This document shows, one piece after another, positions 25,380 through 37,672 of a stretch of DNA of 64,000 bases. A program made the translations under genes and the position numbers. The first letter of the stretch is position 1; every line of letters starts with the position of its first letter. The notes beneath the pieces are model-generated. The model made no database searches. It had not been told where the DNA came from and worked only from the letters and a program-made list of their open reading frames with translations. The DNA is from Tribonema minus (taxonomy: Eukaryota > Sar > Xanthophyceae > Tribonematales > Tribonemataceae), in assembly GCA_017506865.1 (NCBI GenBank), contig JAFCMP010000224.1, positions 744,001 to 808,000 of the forward strand, given 5' to 3'.

Positions 25380-28240
25380 AAGCAGCGGCACCCGTCTGCA
25401 GCAGCCGCACGATCCCCTCCGCCACAGCATCTGCATCTCTCCTCTTTCTCAAGTTCAACTCCTTGCCAAGTTCAACTACTCTTGAGGTTCAGGGCTCATC
25501 CGCGCGTGGGGCTGGCGTGCACCAGGACAAATCTCTGCAACGCGAACGTGAGCTAAGTGCACGGCTGCTGAGCCCACTAACTGGGAGTGAGGCAGAGTTT
25601 GCTGTGAGCTCACAACGGTTCACGATTAGAACAGGTGGTAATCTTGATGTTCGTATGTATGCATTGTTGCATCCTGCTTTGCGTCGGTTGATCTTTGACT
25701 AATGAACTGAAACGTTGTGCGTGTGTATTGTCACTCCACAAAAGCTGCAAGTCTCAAGTCGCAGTCGACCATGAGCTTCAGGTTCCCTTGATTTTGCTCC
25801 TCACATGGCAGCTGCTGCCAAGCACCTGGCAGTGCTTCCTATCCCTAACCTTAAGTACAGCGGAACCAGGTACACAAGGGATTGCTCAAGCTGTGAACTG
25901 CTCTGGACTGGTTGCAGTACGTAAGCTCACTGCTCACGCTCCTGCCTGATCTTGCCTGCCTCCCCCCTTCCAGGGCGGCGAATCCGCAAATACACTCAAG
26001 CGCGAGCGCTCAGTGCTTCGGGCGAGCAGGCCTGCATCTAGCCGCCTGAGATTTAGGGCCAAGTACGGTGAGGGGAAGGGGGTAAAGAGTGCCAGCTGGG
26101 ACATCCATCAGATGGGCGCGCTAGAGGCGTGTGCACTAACGGCATGCGCTTCCAATGCCTTTGCACGCGCAACGTGCTGGTCCGCATGCGCACACGGACG
26201 GCGTTGGCGCAGCTCTTTGTGCGGAGGCATGCGATCCGTTGTCAGATGCGCATGCGCGGGTGCTGCAGCACCATCAGGCGGACTGATGGTGCGCTGGGTG
26301 CCCCGAGTATTGCACCTCCCTCACAGCACAGCTTGTACAGGTGCTGCTGCAACGCGTACGCTGCCGCAGACACTATGGGCGTGTTCACAGCACACTGAGC
26401 GGACGCGGCGCCAGCGCTGATTGGTGCTGTTATGGAATAACAGTCGGCGAGCATTGCCGTAGCGGAAGACACAGGCTACGGCAGTGGTGGGGTGCGCAGG
26501 GCGCTGGTCAGAGGCTGTCGCGCTGGTGGCATGGCTTGCAGCGCTGGTGACAGCAGCAGACGCGCAGGCATATGCTGCTGCATGCCACGAGTGACCGGTG
26601 CGGCGCTGTGGAGGTGGCGCGCAGAGCTGCAGACACAGCGGGCGTTGGGGGCACCTGGCCGTGAAAGGCGGCACTGTGTGGCAAGGGAGGCGGACGCTGC
26701 CTCTGCGAGTGGCGCTGCTGCAGATGCGTTGAGCCGCATGCTGCGGCAGATGTGCTACGCCGTTGCAACCACGCAGCGCGTGCTCTGGCTACGCTGGAGC
26801 ACGCAATGACTCGGACTTACGCATTGCTATGCCTGGCCAGCTCTTGTGCACGGCATAGGCGCTGAATATGCTCACTCCTCTCACGTCGCGAGAGTTCGCC
26901 GTCGACCCTGGCGCTGATGGTGTGCATCAGCGGTACCTGCTCCAGCACTGCTCAACATCTGCGGCACCGCCAACAGCGCTAATATGATGCGCTGGGGGCG
27001 GCAGCACATGTACACAGCATCGCAACTGCGACGCCAATCCTGGACTCCAGGAGCTCTTGCGCCAGTGAGGGTTTGATGTGGGCTGGAGGGCAATCACCAG
27101 TGAGAGTTTGATGTGGGGTGGCCGCCAGGTGTGTGCGCCTTGCAAACATGTTCATCAGCAGCTCAACGCTCATTCGCTTCAGGTTGTTGCACGCTCGGAT
27201 GGGCAGTGTATATCGGAGCCTAAGCACGCAACTCAGATGCATGCGACTGTTTGCCGACTGCCAGGCCAGTTGCAACTGGTCTGTATCCTGTATGTAACTT
27301 TCATAACTTCCACATGGCCGTTAAGCTTGGGCTGCTTTTTTCTCACATGGCATACAGGCTTCATGCAGCACTCATCGTGATGAATCCCACCAGGAGGGAC
27401 TTTTCAAAGACTTTTGGGAATGTGGTGGCCTGTCTCACAACATGGGCTCATACGGTCCATTGCCACCAAATATCTTTGAAATATGTCATCACGTTGCTTG
27501 ATGTCGCTATTGCAAGTGCCTCATTCAATACACGATTAGATCATGTAGCCTATGGGATGATGTGCAACAGTTTGAAGTTACTTGCGAGCATGGTGACGAC
27601 CAAGCATTCTCATCATAAGCTGACCTAGCGAAGTCCTTCAACGAGGGCCACATGATAGGTCGAACACCCCAAGTTGCGGCCCAGCGGCCCCAATGTGCAG
27701 AATGCAATGGTACTCTGCAGTGATCTCAAGGGCACATAAATGCCCTCGAACATTGGTGCCTGACATGTTTGGCTGAAAGTGAGCATCATGAAGAGAGCAG
27801 TGACATACCAACATGACTGCACATCATGCAAAGCCGCTTTCAAAACGAGGACAAACCGCACAGCTCCACAAGATATAGCACCCACATATCCCTTGGATCT
27901 ACTGTGGAAGCAGAGACAAATCAAGATGTACCATACAGGCATCACAATGCGTTCATGCCAGTTGTGCATACAACTTTGATGCCGGCTGCAACTACTCAAA
28001 TGCACAACACCATGAGATGCCCATCTGTGCTACCCCACTTCAAAGTTACAAACACGCACATGCGCCTGTTGGTGAAGCACAACTGCATGCGCTGGAGCAC
28101 TGATGTGACAAAGGTTGAAAAATGCACATGGGACCACACCATCTAGGATGGGCCTCGTGTCCCGGGCTAGTATTGACGAGGGACGTACTGAAGCGAGCAT
28201 TCAGCAGGCAATGAGGATTCTAAACAAAAGTGTACGAGCA
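25380..28240. other. Gene-poor stretch; GC-rich block with open frames at about 26,000-26,810
   Basis: No gene was recognised. The block 26,000-26,810 is GC-rich and carries overlapping open frames on both strands (for example 26,013-26,420 and 26,492-26,809 plus, and 26,242-26,472 minus), rich in Ala, Arg, Cys and Ser, with no known motif. A partial tandem duplication of about 39 bases (TGAG-GTTTGATGTGGG type) lies at 27,063-27,122. The frame at 27,251-27,628 (125 codons) has no recognisable product. Confidence 0.4.
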
Positions 28241-28251
28241 TGATAGACAAT

Positions 28252-28395
28252 GGTGTGAAATCACACCCATCACAAGGTCACCCATAGGGTAACACAGTGA
28301 GAGAGCGCGGACTTGCCGCAGACTGGCGTAATTTCTTGAAGGCATGAAAACGGTGTGTAAACACACCTTAGCCCAGGGCACCCGTAAGGGTCCCT
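28252..28395 (+). repeat. Two copies of a double-hairpin module, 100 bp apart
   Basis: Module A has hairpin GGTGTG-AAAT-CACACC (28,252-28,267) then GTCACCC-ATA-GGGTAAC (28,277-28,293). Module B has GGTGTGT-AA-ACACACC (28,352-28,367) then AGGGCACCC-GTAA-GGGTCCCT (28,375-28,395). Stem pairing is kept while sequences differ, which suggests a conserved structure. Function is unknown; it sits just before the decayed repeat element. Confidence 0.55.
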
Positions 28396-28486
28396 CGGCA
28401 TGTGCTCACAACGAGATGACTGCAGAAGGTGAGCTGCACGGACTCACCAACTGTCAGGGAATGGGCAGCACACCTCAAGCTTTGTC

Positions 28487-29458
28487 GTGGCTAGAAGGCG
28501 CGGGACTCTGCTGAGCCATCGACCCGCGAACATCGGACAGGCCCTGCAGGTGGGGCAGAGGCCAGCGCCAGCGCCAGCACCTACAGGAACTCCTGCCACA
28601 TCGCTATCGCTTGCCCTCAGCAGATGCCAACCGCCACCTTCTCTGCGCCGCCGTGAGCTCACTCTCCCGAGGCCTAGTAGAAGGAGTGAAGTCTCCGATG
28701 AGACCTTGACGCAGGAACACTCGGACAGGCCCGGCAGGTGGGAGCCCCGGCCTATTGCTAAGCCGACGCCAGAGCAACTGCAGGATCTACTGCCGCAACG
28801 CATCCACCAGTCCCGCCGGCTTACTACACTCAAGCTGCCACTAGCTCTGACTGAACTCTCAGCTACGGCTGCGCAACCACTCGCTGAGGCGTGTGCAAGC
28901 TGCCCATCCCCATCGCCATCCACCTCGAGCCTGCAGAGCAGCGTGCCCTCCGCTCGCCTGCAGTCTCGAAGGTTGTGAATGCAAGCAACGCCCGGGAGCA
29001 GTTCGCCTCTGCACTTGAAGAGGACAGATACAGTTCAATTTCGGGTGTACCGTGCTCATAGTATACTTCATGATGAAGTTCCAGAGTGTCTGAACGCGAG
29101 CTCACACAGAGCTCCGTGATGGCCAATGCTCGGCCTGGCTCACAGACAAATGCCAGGCTGATCATCAGGCAGTATGCCCCGGCGTGTGATAGCCAGCGTA
29201 ATCGTCCGGTGAAGCAGTTCCCTTGAAGAGTACTCTGGCCGTGTCATGACACACATGGCAGAATCCAGGGGGGGGGGGGCACATGGAGGAGGACGTAGGG
29301 GAGGATCCCGAGATGCCATTTGGCGGCGGCGGCGTTTGAGTGGTTGTCGTTGAGACACTTTCAGAAGTCACACGACATGCAGATTCCGTACAGCAGCATC
29401 AAGTTAGACCATCATCTGGGCTTTTTCGCGCCCTGAGCGAGAATTAATAAAAAGTACA
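28487..29458 (+). mobile_element. Decayed copy of an unidentified dispersed element with 3' stem-loop
   Basis: Coding-looking pieces occur in more than one frame, first Pro/Arg/Ser-rich, then a segment with the words EPAEQRALRSP and NAREQFASALEEDRYS, then a C-terminal piece ending EDPEMPFGGGGV. The element is broken. Its last 228 bases (29,231-29,458) match 30,415-30,634 and end in the hairpin GGGCTTTTTCGCGCCC plus a tail. A short segment at 29,041-29,100 (GGGTGTACCGTGC) recurs at 29,488-29,545, so copies are partly tandem. The family was not recognised; the 3' tail and the small insertion at 11.1 kb fit a retrotransposed element. Confidence 0.45.
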
Positions 29459-30029
29459 GAAACACTATTATGAAATAGTCCACTTCATGGGTGTACCGTG
29501 CACTCATAGTACACCTAGGTTCTAGAGTGAACTGCCAGCAGAGAGCGATGGTGTTCCCTTGGATGGCGCCCCTGAGTCTGCTTCTTTTGGAATGCCTTTC
29601 ACTAGGCTGCCATCAGCGCCGACACAACAACTCGGACGCTGGCAACATCCAGAGTCCTTGAGGGGCACCGGACGCCGCAGTTGTTGCAACATATTGTGGA
29701 AAGAAGTATTATTCTGTAAGAAAGAAAATCACGCGTGCAGGCTAGCACGCCACACCGCACCAATGCATAGCGCAGAGGCAGATGGAGGCAGCCACAAGGT
29801 GACACACACACACTCGTGGTGAAGGAAGCTGAAGGAAGTGATATTACTATCAATAGCAAACCTGCGCGTGCCAGCTCAGGCTTGCTGAGTCACCTACAAC
29901 ATTGATCTGGAGCTGATCTCGAACAGCTCGCGAACAAAACTGCACTTCAACTGCAACCGAAGTGCAAACCTCAACTAGGGCATCCAACCCTAATTGTGCA
30001 ACAGCGCCATACTGTAACATATAAAGGCC

Positions 30030-30634
30030 GTGAGGTTCGCCTTGACAACGATGTCATATATGCCACAATCAAATGTGCGACAGGCACAAAATTGTCATCA
30101 GGCCCAAGTATGTACAAGCCACACGTGTCCGGTGCGTGCGTACCTGTGCGCTGCTGTATTTGGTCCTGGCAGCGACTGCCTCAGCATGCACACCCGCGCT
30201 GCACTGAGACTGCTTTGCCGGTGGCGCAGTTGGCTTTTTCACCCTGTTGGCTTGAAACGCTATAGAGGTACACAGGGGCGGAAGCTGCTGGAGGCTGTGG
30301 CGACGGAGTATGCCAGCAGGATGTCAGTGCCCGGAGGAGCGCGCCCTAAAGCTCTCAAGGGCATCGCCCTGGCGCGCTTACGCTCGGCACCGTTGGCAGC
30401 GCTCCACATGGCGTACTCTGGCCGTGTCATGACACACATGGCAGAATCCAGGGGGGGGGGGCACATAGAGGAGGACGCAGGGGAGGACCCCGAGATGCCA
30501 TTTGGCGGCGGCGGCGTTTGAGTGGTTGTCGTTGCGACACTTTCAGACTGTCATACGACATGTGGATTCCTTACAGCTAAATGCCAATCATCTGGGCTTT
30601 TTCGCGCCCTGAGCGAGAATTAATAAAAAGTACA
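30030..30634 (+). mobile_element. Second copy of the stem-loop-tailed element
   Basis: An open frame at 30,030-30,521 ends in AESRGGGHIEEDAGEDPEM and GGGGV. From 30,415 the DNA matches 29,231 onward, through the stop codon, to the hairpin at 30,594-30,609 and the tail AATTAATAAAAAGTACA. Upstream of 30,415 the two copies differ, so one of them is truncated or rearranged there. I could not identify the protein. Both copies carry a run of 10-11 G. It appears old and broken as a whole. Confidence 0.45.
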
Positions 30635-30639
30635 CAATT

Positions 30640-31740
30640 TTAGTGACGACAATAACTCTCGCGTCTAACATGAGGACGTGCTCACGACACCGCCTCTGTG
30701 CATGTGAACTTGGTGCATACAGCAACAAACTGTGGACGTAGTGGTCACTTCATGTATGCACATCAGTAGCAAATATGCACATCAGCAGCAGGCAACATCT
30801 GGTAAATGACAAAGAAACATCAACACGTGAGTGTTGAAGAACACATGTTTATGATGGCCAACTGCAAGCCCAGTAGAGTCATGACTGTGGCGCACACAAC
30901 AGTCCAAAGTTGATCATGACCGCGTCTGCATGGCATGGCCACAAAGCCAGTGCACATGTGCACGATAACATCAGGCTCGGGCTGCGGCGTACCGCAACAA
31001 CTCGAACGTCAACTCACCAACCACTTCAACTCGCACATTTACTACATGTCAAATGGTAGACTCGCAACATGAAATGCAGTTGACGAGGCCAGGAGGGGCC
31101 CACTACAATCAATCTTCAGGTCTGGACCCCCTTATTGCAGCCATCTACAGAGTACCCGAGAAGGGGACAGTCTCAAAGCATGCTCTCGGGATCTTTGTCC
31201 CTTGGGGAGGAGTCCAGCGAAGGTCGTTTCTGGCGCACCGCCGCGGCCGCCACTGCGCGCTGCTGCTTCCGTCTGAACATCTGTGTGATTCCTGCAAGCA
31301 GCAACGTAGCACCAAAATGTGTTTTAAGATGATGTGTGAGGCCTTGCAAGCGGTGGCCGCACTCTAATCAAGGAAAGGTCTGCTTCCAGCTGTTGCTGAT
31401 GGTGTCGTAAAGCAACAATGCCACATCTGCCTTCTAGAGCAGCCATACTGATTGTCAGTGAATTGGAAGTAGCCACGTACAAGGCTCTCACACATTGACT
31501 CGGCCTACAAACCACAGACGTTGATCAAAAGTTGTGCGCCACGTGGCCCTATGCTACAGCGCAAACTGCCAGCATGCTGTACAACACGTTGCAGCACGAT
31601 TTGGTGAAATGGTGGTGCTGGTGCCTCGCCAGTACTCTTCCCTGTAAGCCCACTTGCAGTTGCCGGTCCGCAACGGGCACCTGCTGGACAATGCTGCACG
31701 CAACCAACGACTCACATTGACTTGCAGACGACTAGCAAGC
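30640..31740. other. No recognised gene
   Basis: Contains a plus-strand frame of 104 codons at 31,053-31,367 with no known motif. The part below 31,740 may include the last exon of the minus-strand TLC gene, but two candidate acceptors fit (frames at 31,505-31,699 and 31,554-31,763) and neither product is convincing. Confidence 0.4.
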
Positions 31741-31842
31741 ACACTCAACAGACTACATGACATTGTGCGCCATCACGCACACCCCGCACTGCGCATGACT
31801 TACTCGACCAGGCGCAGTCCGCGGCGCACGCGAGTGACTCAC

Positions 31843-33274
31843 CATAGAACTCATCGTCAGAAGATGAGTCATCATCGTCATCTGCGCCCCCCCCCTGCGC
31901 GGCCAGCGCCCTGTGCCCCAGCAGCGGCAGCCGCTCCGCATTCGCAGCGCTCCCTCCCCCACCCTCCAACGCCCGCAGCGCCGGCTCCAGACCCCCAAAG
32001 CGTCCAGTAACGGGCGACCGCGATGAGTCATCTTGAAGAGTCTTGAGGTTGGGGCGGTCGCCGATGCACTCGTGGAAGAGGTCAAGGCTGAGCTGCGCGA
32101 GGAAGATGTAGAAGCAGGCGAAGGCGATGACGTTGGCGCACACGGCCGACGGCACCACGCACACGGCGAACTGCGCGCCGCCCCTGTCGCTGTACCAGCT
32201 CGGTATGATGATCTCGTAGAGGACGATGAGGAGGTAGACGGGCAGCAGGACACGCGCCAGGAACCAGCTGCTGTACATGACGAGGAAGCACAGGTAGCGC
32301 GCGTGGCTCTGGCGCAGGCCCAGCTGGTCGAGGGTGCCGACGCAGTTGAGGGGCAGGGTAGGTATCTCGACGAGCAGGAAGAGGGCCAGCACGTAGTTGC
32401 CGCAGTGGCAGCCCGATACAAAGTTGTTGATGCAGTAGGGCGTCAGGGCAACCAGGTGGTGTGCCACAAAGGCCTGCGCACGGAGAAACACGTCGTACGA
32501 TTAGGGCACAAGATTGGTTGACACAATACAACGAATACGTATTAGCGCACATGCCCAAAAGTTTGCGCCAAGCAGATTTTGGGCAATGCTGGTTCAAGAA
32601 GCACATGAACAAGCAAGTTGGCGCCGCGCGAGCTTGGCGATGCCGTCCACAGGCGACCCGTGGCATGGCTGACTGCATACTGACAGGAGGCCATGTGCAA
32701 ACTTCACGGTGCGTCGTCGATGTTACCAGTTGTCAGATCTCATGTCAGCAGTAGCGTGTGCTCTGCGAACTCTTCAGCTGCCCTGTGGTCAGCCCAGACG
32801 TGTATGCATGTGAGCTTGCACTATCAAATCTTATCAATCTGACGATTGATATACTCCGAAATACAAGAAACAAACACCGACACAAGACAACACCGTTGTC
32901 GACTGCTTGTTGCATGTAGAGATTGCACTTGCCTGCCAGTGCTGCAGCCGCCACCATATGAGGGCGCCGAGGTCCTGCAGGAAATAGCCAATGCTTACGC
33001 TGAAGATCGCTCTGCACCCTGCTGGGCTGGTGAAGGCTATGCTGTCGCTGCTCCACTTGTTCTCAATCAGGCAGGCAATAACCCCAGGCACCACTATTGA
33101 CGCGTGCACGGTGCTGCTGATCCGTGCGCACCATTCCGCCTTCTCCTTGGCTGTGTACTGCTCAAAGCCGTATTGCCCATATCTTGTCGAGAGCCACCAG
33201 GTGCCTATGAACAAGAGCCAGAAGGCCACAAAGGCTGCTGCAGCGATGAGTGCATCATCGATCTGATCTGACAT
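31843..33274 (-). CDS. TLC-domain (TRAM/LAG1/CLN8) multi-pass membrane protein; 3' exon unresolved
   Basis: A membrane protein of the TLCD/TMEM56-like branch of the TLC family, whose members act in lipid metabolism or membrane composition. Exon 1 is 33,274-32,933 (114 codons, ATG start) and exon 2 is 32,473-31,843. Exon 1 ends CAG|GCAAGT, a GC donor; exon 2 begins in phase 0 with AFVAHHLVALTPY. The joined reading DLGALIWWRL...AHH matches the family's conserved Asp and His-His region. Several hydrophobic segments follow (NYVLALFLLVEIPTLPL, LPVYLLIVLYEIIIP, VCANVIAFACFYIFLAQL). The C-terminal tail is cytosolic-looking, with Gly and Asp/Ser runs. Exon 2 ends at a strong GTGAGT donor in phase 1; without splicing the frame would stop at 31,745. 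Its start codon lies 167 bases from that of the LisH gene on the other strand. Confidence 0.85.
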
Positions 33275-33441
33275 CAGACTTTCACAGCCGCTGCCGCTGG
33301 CAACGGCAGCGGCCAGGCACACCCGAGCGCGGCGGCGGCACTGACGCGCGCCGCGTGTTTTCTCGTTTTGCTGTAACTGCCGCCACCGCTGCGTGCGTGC
33401 ATGCATGCCCTTCAGAGGAGAAGCTCAGTGCTGGTGACAGC
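33275..33441. promoter_or_regulatory. Compact divergent promoter between TLC and LisH genes
   Basis: Only 167 bases lie between the two inferred start codons, which point away from each other. The region is GC-rich with GCGGCGGCGGCAC-type sequence and no TATA box. Its role as a shared promoter is inferred from spacing. Confidence 0.5.
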
Positions 33442-36400
33442 ATGACGCTGCCGCACCATGTCGTTGAAGATGCCAGCGTTCTGCTCGTCAGCGACTGGCT
33501 GAGATCAAAGGGCTTACTGTCCACAGTTGAGGCCCTGTCCAGTGAGCGACATGAGAAAGCGCTCGCGGAGCCCGATGCGCATAGCTGGGCGATCATGTCG
33601 AAAGATCTCGGTCTTGAGGTAAGTTACAATCACTATGACCGGTGTAGCTTAGTGTTCTGCTTGGTGAGACTCATAGCAATTCATGTTCTGTCTTGCTGCT
33701 CTCCAGGAGTTGCTCAAGAAGAATGCTGCCCCCAGCGGCGCTCGATTCAGCTCTGTGCTGGAGGTGCTCTTAAGCAAAGCAGCCGAGCAACAATCATCAG
33801 CACGGCCCCGAAGCCCTCCTACCCTAACGTTGTCGATGGTGGACCTTGGAGGCAAGACAGGCGTCAGCGGGCGACACAAGAGGCACATTGTACGTCGCTC
33901 ACTGCATGTCGCAAGTGCCAGAGCTGACGTCCAATCTGTGCTGTGCAGCCGTAGTGCACACCTGCATGCGCTGCATAGTAATTGCACGCTTCTACAAAAC
34001 CGTTCACCCTCTACCCACTTCTGCTTTAACATAGCGTTTGCATGATAAGCACATGCACAATCTCCGCACGATTGAGCCACTCAACTGTGTGTGATCCCGT
34101 GTACATTTTCAAGGAGGCCCAAAACAACACTGTAATGCACCGCCATTTTGCTGATCGTTGCTGCCGTGTCAAACTTTAAACATCAGTTGTGTCACAAGAC
34201 AACACCCTCCTGCTGACGTCCACGCGCCCCTATGAATGTGTACAGGTGAGGACATACACGGGCTCCATCGCCAGCAGCAGTCAGATGTCCCTCCTGACAG
34301 CGCCATCTCTGCCGCACGCCATGGACACCATGGGCAACACAAAGGAGAACAGCGCAGCGCACCAGAGTGAGGAGCAGCAGGCACCGCCGCCGCTGCCGCC
34401 ACCCATGCTGGTCTCGCACCGCAGCGCAGCCTCGGAGGACGGGGGGAAGAGTGCAGTGGCGCCCAGGGTCTCTAACGTCACACATCTCCACAGGACTGGC
34501 AGTAGAGTAATGTCTGAGGCGAGCAAGGACAGGAGGCAGGGGGGCAAGGGTGGGGGGGAGGCGAGAGCAAAGCCTATGGTGAAGGCCAGTGATGTGCGCA
34601 AGCCGCAGCTGAGCCAGGAGAGCTGGATACCCATAGACCTGCGCATGAAGGTGGGTACATGTTGCTTGTGCTCTTGGTGGTGTTGTCATCAGGTGCATTT
34701 GTCTTGCGGGTGCACTCCTTGAAGCATTGCTGACAGTCAAGCAGGACAGCACATAATGAGCGCTGCCCCTCCTTACCACAAACATCAAAATGTATACCTC
34801 CCCCATACTGGTCGGGGATTTGAGGTCGACGCGAATCAAAAGTACATCAGGTGACATTGTAAGAAATATAACATCGTAAGGAATGTACTCAGAGCAGCAC
34901 AACGGAGTTCAGGTGTTCCGCCAGACACTGAAGCTACTGCGTTTTGTCAATGCTGTCCTTGCGGCTGCTGCTGCAGATGCTGCGCCGCAGTATCAGTGCC
35001 GTGGCTGACAGCGTGTCCGAGACAGCTGCGTGGGAGAAAGTTCGCACCAAACAGGCAGCCAAGAACGCCCGGACATCGCTGGAGATTGCCAAAGAGCAGG
35101 AGCGCTTTGGCAGGGAGTGCCCGCGGCCATGCGCACTGTGCGAGCAGGTGGGTGCACTCCCAGGTTGCGACTCGGCATGGTGTGTGATGTGGGTGGGCAT
35201 TGGTGGCGTCGGACGTCAGCATCATGAGAAGCGCATGCACACCAAGCTTGAACTGGCTATAATTGTAGGCTTTCTTATTGAGTCAGAGCGCGCTTGTGCT
35301 TGTGGCACCCTGGTGTTCATAGATTTGAGCATACCATTTCTTGTACTCCTTCAGCCGGCTCCATGTTGCGCATCATCTCCAATGCAATGACTAAATAGAG
35401 TGACCATCCAACTCCGTTGCCAAGTCGCACAAGACCAACATGCATACGGATATGCACACTAGAAAGGGCAAGCCACTGGCGCATTGTGCATTTGACTTGT
35501 TGACGACTTGATGCATGATGAATAGTCAGTGGTGTTTGTACTCTCTGCTTACCAGCTGCCAACAAGGTACCTTGAACGTCCATTGCAAGTGCTGTGATTT
35601 ACCACATCAGATCATCCTGCCGCACTTCCATGAGTCATCGCTAGTCTGCAGTCCCGACAAGGTCAATTGCAAGTGCTACAATCCACTGGCACTTACCACA
35701 TCGATTCATCTTGCCGTACTTCCTTGAGTCATATCTAGTCTGCAGTCCTGACACCACTCACCACCAAACTATCACAGGGCATTGACCACCATTGCTTCTG
35801 GTGTGTTCATACTTCATCGCAGGTTTTTTCATCCGTCAATCTGGTGCTGGCAGTCCCCTACAAGGCTATCATGGACGTGCGCGAACACTGGCATGAGAAG
35901 GCACCACACAGACTGGGTCCCCCAAAGGTACGGTCAAGCATTACGTGCAGCATCCCTCACCGCCGCGCTGCTCTTGCACACTGCTGTTGCGGAAGACACG
36001 CTGCAGTGAAGTGGCATTTTACATTTGAGCGCGACTGTAGGCTCTCAGTTCTAAGAAAACTACAGCCACAACATGCAACATGCCATTGCAGTGACTGTCA
36101 TTTATCGAAGCTGCAACCTTATGACAGTATTTTGTCATGTCACTTTCCGGGTCGTCTGCTGTGTCACACTCTGGGCACGTGACAATGGTCGTGACCACAG
36201 TCTACTGACATGAATCTGCAAACTCTGTGTCTCTGAATTCGTGACTCTTGCAGGCCAGCCATAACATGAAGCGGCCACCACAGTGCTACAATGAGGTGAG
36301 TGTCTAGTGCATTATACGGAGCTGCATGCACATCCACAAGAGCAGACACCACCCCCAGGGCCCCATCACGTGATCTACACATGACAGGTGCGGGTAGCAG

Positions 36401-37672
36401 CCTGAGGCTTGCAGTGCTCTGTATGTGCCCTGGGGCTATAATCAATCAACACTGTGCATCGGCAGGCATGACGTATTGTAGTATGTATGCCTATACTTGT
36501 GCACGTTACCAACCTACCCTGCCCTCCCCTCAGTAGCATTTTCTACCCTGGAATTGCAAATGGCTTACGAGTACCAATGTAGTGCTTTCTAAGAGCCTAC
36601 ACATTTCCAGCGTCATAGAGTAACGTTTAGGGCGGTGCAGCACATGCGTGCCTTGGCCAAGTGCAGAATCAACCCACTTTCAAGACCCGCAGCCATGATT
36701 TAAGTGGCGTCCAGTCACTACATCATTTGCAGCATGCTCATCACGTAACGCCATGCTGTTTTCCTGGCAGGTGCGCGTATGTGCATTCTGCAGTCAGCAG
36801 TTCAGCGAGCCTGCCACATACAGACCGACCCAAGAGATGAAGGCAGCAGCGCTCAAGGACGCCGAAGCAAAAGAGGAGGCTGACCGTGAAAAGGTGAGCC
36901 ATCCTTGTACTGTGTGAAGAAAGAGGCGCAAACTTCAGCAGTTTGCTCCACGAGTAGATTTCCAGCTACCTAGTCTGACTTGCTGACACCCCCTGAGTCG
37001 TCAAGTCCACGCTTCTAAATTCTGGCAAACACACTGATTTGAATTAGTGAACTTCAAGGTACTTGTGAAGTTGGGACGCACCAACGCTCTGGTCTGTCCT
37101 ACAGTGCAAAGCAAATGCAAACATCAACGGTCTGCCTGTCGTCCTCAGGGCAGCCAAGTGGAAGGAAGGGCAGACACAAAGGCCAGATCACATCGTTGTG
37201 TGCAGGCATTATGTAACACATTCGCTCAAGCGACATACCAAGGAGTGAACATGAGCCAGCACGCTCAAAGCCACCAGTGACATGCTGGCATTTACACACA
37301 TCTGCTTGATAAGCCCGACCTCTAGTGCTTGTTCACTGGGTTACGTGATAGTTTATGAGAAATGTTGTGTACTTCTACACCAAGCTCTGTCACATCTGAC
37401 TTTATACATCCGCGCATCAATCACCCCTTTACCCATACCTGCACCATTGCATTTTTCGCCCCGAACAGGCATACTGGGACCCACTACGGCATGGAAATGA
37501 CGGTGACAAGCACACACAACAATCACACGACCAAACAACGCATCCCAAGGGCAAGGACAAGCACCATGCTGTGCACCAAGGGGATGCTACTGCAGCTATG
37601 AGCACGCTGGGTGCGTATGGTGGTGTGCGCTGGCACGACGACGCAGGCGGCTCACAATGTTCAGAGCTGTGA
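33442..37672 (+). CDS. LisH-domain protein with two CxxC motifs, eight exons, 469 aa
   Basis: Exons: 33,442-33,618; 33,707-33,889; 34,246-34,650; 34,977-35,147; 35,823-35,927; 36,254-36,295; 36,771-36,893; 37,469-37,672. All seven introns are phase 0, and the exons total 470 codons. Residues about 8-40 (ASVLLVSDWLRSKGLLSTVE) look like a LisH dimerisation helix pair, as found in centrosomal, cytoskeletal and E3-ligase-associated proteins. The middle (121-255) is low-complexity, rich in Ser, Pro, Glu and Lys. The C-terminal half has a basic helix, then CALC at about 308-311, the block VPYKAIMDVREHW, and CAFCSQQF at 365-372. The paired CxxC motifs may bind zinc together. The C-terminus is charged and His-rich. 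I do not recognise a named orthologue; function unknown. Confidence 0.8.
35582..35755 (+). repeat. Imperfect tandem duplication (about 84-90 bp) in a LisH-gene intron
   Basis: Units beginning ATTGCAAGTGCT at 35,582 and 35,666 share CACTTCC...GAGTCAT and CTAGTCTGCAGTCC. It is diverged and lies in the intron before exon 5. Confidence 0.75.

Noticed and set aside
28160-28200. Hammerhead-like words (TTGACGAGG ... TGAAGC)
   Set aside because: The conserved CTGANGA and GAAA core is not matched and no flanking stems pair well.
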